Shown here in pieces: positions 44,159-45,462 of a DNA stretch of 45,462 nt. Source of the stretch: Klebsiella pneumoniae (lineage in GTDB: Bacteria; Pseudomonadota; Gammaproteobacteria; Eutrophobiales; Eutrophobiaceae). The translations under genes and the position numbers were made by a program. The stretch covers positions 1 through 45,462 of the forward strand of contig CAMDWI010000026.1 in NCBI GenBank assembly GCA_945878555.1. The letters are read 5' to 3'. Under the pieces are notes generated by a model that was given only the letters and a program-made list of their open reading frames with translations, searched no databases and had not been told where the DNA came from. Every line of letters begins with the position of its first letter. The first letter of the stretch is position 1.

Positions 44159-44815
44159 TTATACAAGCAAGACTTCTCGCCAGCCTATCTGTGAGTTAAT
44201 CAGATAAACCTTTGTGCAGGTTTTTAAATCTTTGAGCAGTATGGGTCGTTCTACCAGGCGGCCCTGCTGCATCAGGTTAGCGCGGCAGGTACCCGGCCGG
44301 ACACCATTACCGGATGGCGGGGTGTAATAGACCCCGTCAATATCAACGACCAGGTTGGAAGTGGCGGACCCGGTTACTTCCCCCCGGGTGTTCCATAACA
44401 GAACCTCATCCACACCCTCAACAGTGCTGATGAGCTCATCAAAATGATCACGGCGTGTGGTGCTGTGATATATAAAGATATTGTCAGTATCGACCGGCTT
44501 GCTCGCAGGTGACGCCCGCACCGGCCGCCGATCTTCACTCGCCGGTTTTGCCATCATGTTGAGGACGCCGTCACTATGCAGCTCGACCCGGACGAGACTG
44601 TCGCAGGTCAGGTTTTTCACCACATCATCCAGCTGCGCCAGTATACTTGCCTCATCGTAAGCAAATGACAACTGTTCGGCTGAGGCATTTAACCGTTGCA
44701 GATGCTCGGGCAACAACCAGAATCCGCAACAATCTTCCCATAAAATCGTTTCAACCAGGGCAAAGTCTGTCTGCTCGCCGGCGGGAATATTGGTCTTGTC
44801 CTGTAACTGTGACAC
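44159..44815 (-). CDS. Aminotransferase class IV-like protein lacking the PLP lysine
   Basis: This 218-residue protein is most like 4-amino-4-deoxychorismate lyase (PabC) and the PabC part of PabB-PabC fusions. Recognisable segments are ALVETILWEDCCGFWLLPEH, EVTGSATSNLVVDIDGVYYT and GVRPGTCRANLM, and it ends with KVYLINSQIGWREV. The PLP-binding Lys expected in the HKTTxR motif is Ser (YHSTTRRDHFDEL), which should abolish Schiff-base formation. Translation probably starts at GTG 44815, with AGGAG six bases upstream. It may be a decayed, regulatory or repurposed relative. No pabB lies nearby. Confidence 0.8.
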   Translation of the reverse strand: MSQLQDKTNIPAGEQTDFALVETILWEDCCGFWLLPEHLQRLNASAEQLSFAYDEASILAQLDDVVKNLTCDSLVRVELHSDGVLNMMAKPASEDRRPVRASPASKPVDTDNIFIYHSTTRRDHFDELISTVEGVDEVLLWNTRGEVTGSATSNLVVDIDGVYYTPPSGNGVRPGTCRANLMQQGRLVERPILLKDLKTCTKVYLINSQIGWREVLLV

Positions 44816-45063
44816 AGTGAACTCCTGAATATGGCGATCTCTGAAAGTAATATATCAGGGGTCCTGTAACTGCCCTGCCCGCCTGTAATACTGGCGGCGA
44901 ACCCCGAACGTGCCCTTGCCTAAAGCAGGCATTGCCCAGATTACAGCAAGGCACGAAACAGACAACTGAAAAATATTCCATCAGGCTATTGTCAGCCGAG
45001 GTTTAATTCGATAGTTTCTGTCCGGATAATCAGTTAAATACATTCGGGGAAGGGGGTCAGTTA

Positions 45064-45462
45064 ATGTCTGTCGAAATTTCTGCAATAGTGGGTCTGGCAA
45101 TCATGTTTATTATCGCCACGGCCCTGCCGATCAATATGGGTGCGCTGGCATTTGTAGGCGCGTTTATCATCGGTATGCTGGCAGAAATGCCTACAAAAGA
45201 TGTGTTTGCCGGATTTCCGGCTGATCTGTTTGTAACGCTGGTCGGTATCACCTACCTGTTTGCCATCGCCCAGAAAAACGGGACGATAGACTGGCTGGTA
45301 CATAAGGCCGTGTGGCTGGTACAGGGGCGTATCGCGGCAATGCCCTGGGTTATGTTCATCGTAGCCGGGGTTTTGACCAGCGTCGGTGCGGTCAGTCCGG
45401 CAGCTGTTGCCATCATCGCGCCGATCGCGCTCAGCTTTGCCTATAAATACCGTATCAGCCCG
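45064..45462 (+). CDS. MatC-type dicarboxylate carrier, partial (right edge)
   Basis: This is the first 133 residues of a membrane carrier cut by the window edge. It matches the N-terminal MatC domain of dicarboxylate carriers: early ALPINMGALAFVGAFIIGML, then FPADLFVTLVGITYLFAIAQ, KNGTIDWLV, and GAVSPAAVAIIAPIALSFAY. Four to five helices are already visible. Full-length members have about 430-470 residues. The start at ATG 45064 follows a GGAAGGGGG stretch. It adds a third carboxylate uptake system to the region. Confidence 0.85.
   Translation, partial: MSVEISAIVGLAIMFIIATALPINMGALAFVGAFIIGMLAEMPTKDVFAGFPADLFVTLVGITYLFAIAQKNGTIDWLVHKAVWLVQGRIAAMPWVMFIVAGVLTSVGAVSPAAVAIIAPIALSFAYKYRISP

Noticed and set aside
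44881..44935. Possible third copy of the ATACTGGCG hairpin repeat
   Set aside because: Only ATACTGGCG is shared and the second half of the hairpin is missing, so chance similarity is as likely.

Overview
The window reads as a chromosomal segment of a gammaproteobacterium, probably an uncultured or environmental lineage. The grounds are a complete 14-subunit nuo operon with separate nuoC and nuoD, proteobacterial-type TctABC, SLC13, MatC and TauE transporters, and a gammaproteobacterial-style Psd. I cannot name a genus. No rRNA, tRNA or CRISPR array was seen.

Layout. Positions 1-3707 hold a cloverleaf-like repeat, a receiver-HDOD signalling protein (- strand), and a copper pair (+ strand): a Sco protein followed by an ORF that joins a secreted PCu(A)C copper chaperone to a complete phosphatidylserine decarboxylase. 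Positions 3730-18272 (- strand) are the respiratory complex I operon nuoABCDEFGHIJKLMN. It has a strong sigma70-like promoter and a terminator-like hairpin in its leader. Positions 18.6-32.2 kb are a catabolic and transport region: an SDR lacking its usual catalytic Ser and Tyr, an IorAB-type molybdenum hydroxylase, DoxX, an exported D-2-hydroxyacid dehydrogenase, a tripartite tricarboxylate transporter operon with an embedded MmgE/PrpD enzyme, an exported methyltransferase, an SLC13 symporter and a YdjM-like membrane hydrolase.

Positions 32.59-33.74 kb look like a small integron-cassette island without a visible integrase. One complete attC separates a cassette for a small membrane protein from a reversed ccdAB toxin-antitoxin cassette, whose own attC seems truncated. 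From 33.9 to 38.1 kb come a secreted Arg/Asp/Tyr-rich protein, an EamA transporter, two tandem Tat-exported aldo/keto-reductase-like proteins that have lost the Tyr and His of the catalytic tetrad, and a small PepSY-like secreted protein. From 38.1 to 44 kb are an octaheme c-type cytochrome coupled to a membrane cytochrome b, a TauE/SafE exporter, a class III cyclase-like protein and a TonB-dependent receptor. The window ends with a PabC-like protein lacking the PLP lysine and the start of a MatC-type dicarboxylate carrier.

The most striking non-coding signal is a pair of elements at 1-100 and 44025-44138. They share an identical 60-nt core made of three small hairpins, but each core is closed by its own long, unrelated, perfectly self-complementary arm. 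One lies between convergent genes and the other just past the 3' end of a gene. A second theme is that several enzymes normally found in the cytosol (hydroxyacid dehydrogenase, methyltransferase, two aldo/keto reductases, and Psd through its fusion) carry export signals.
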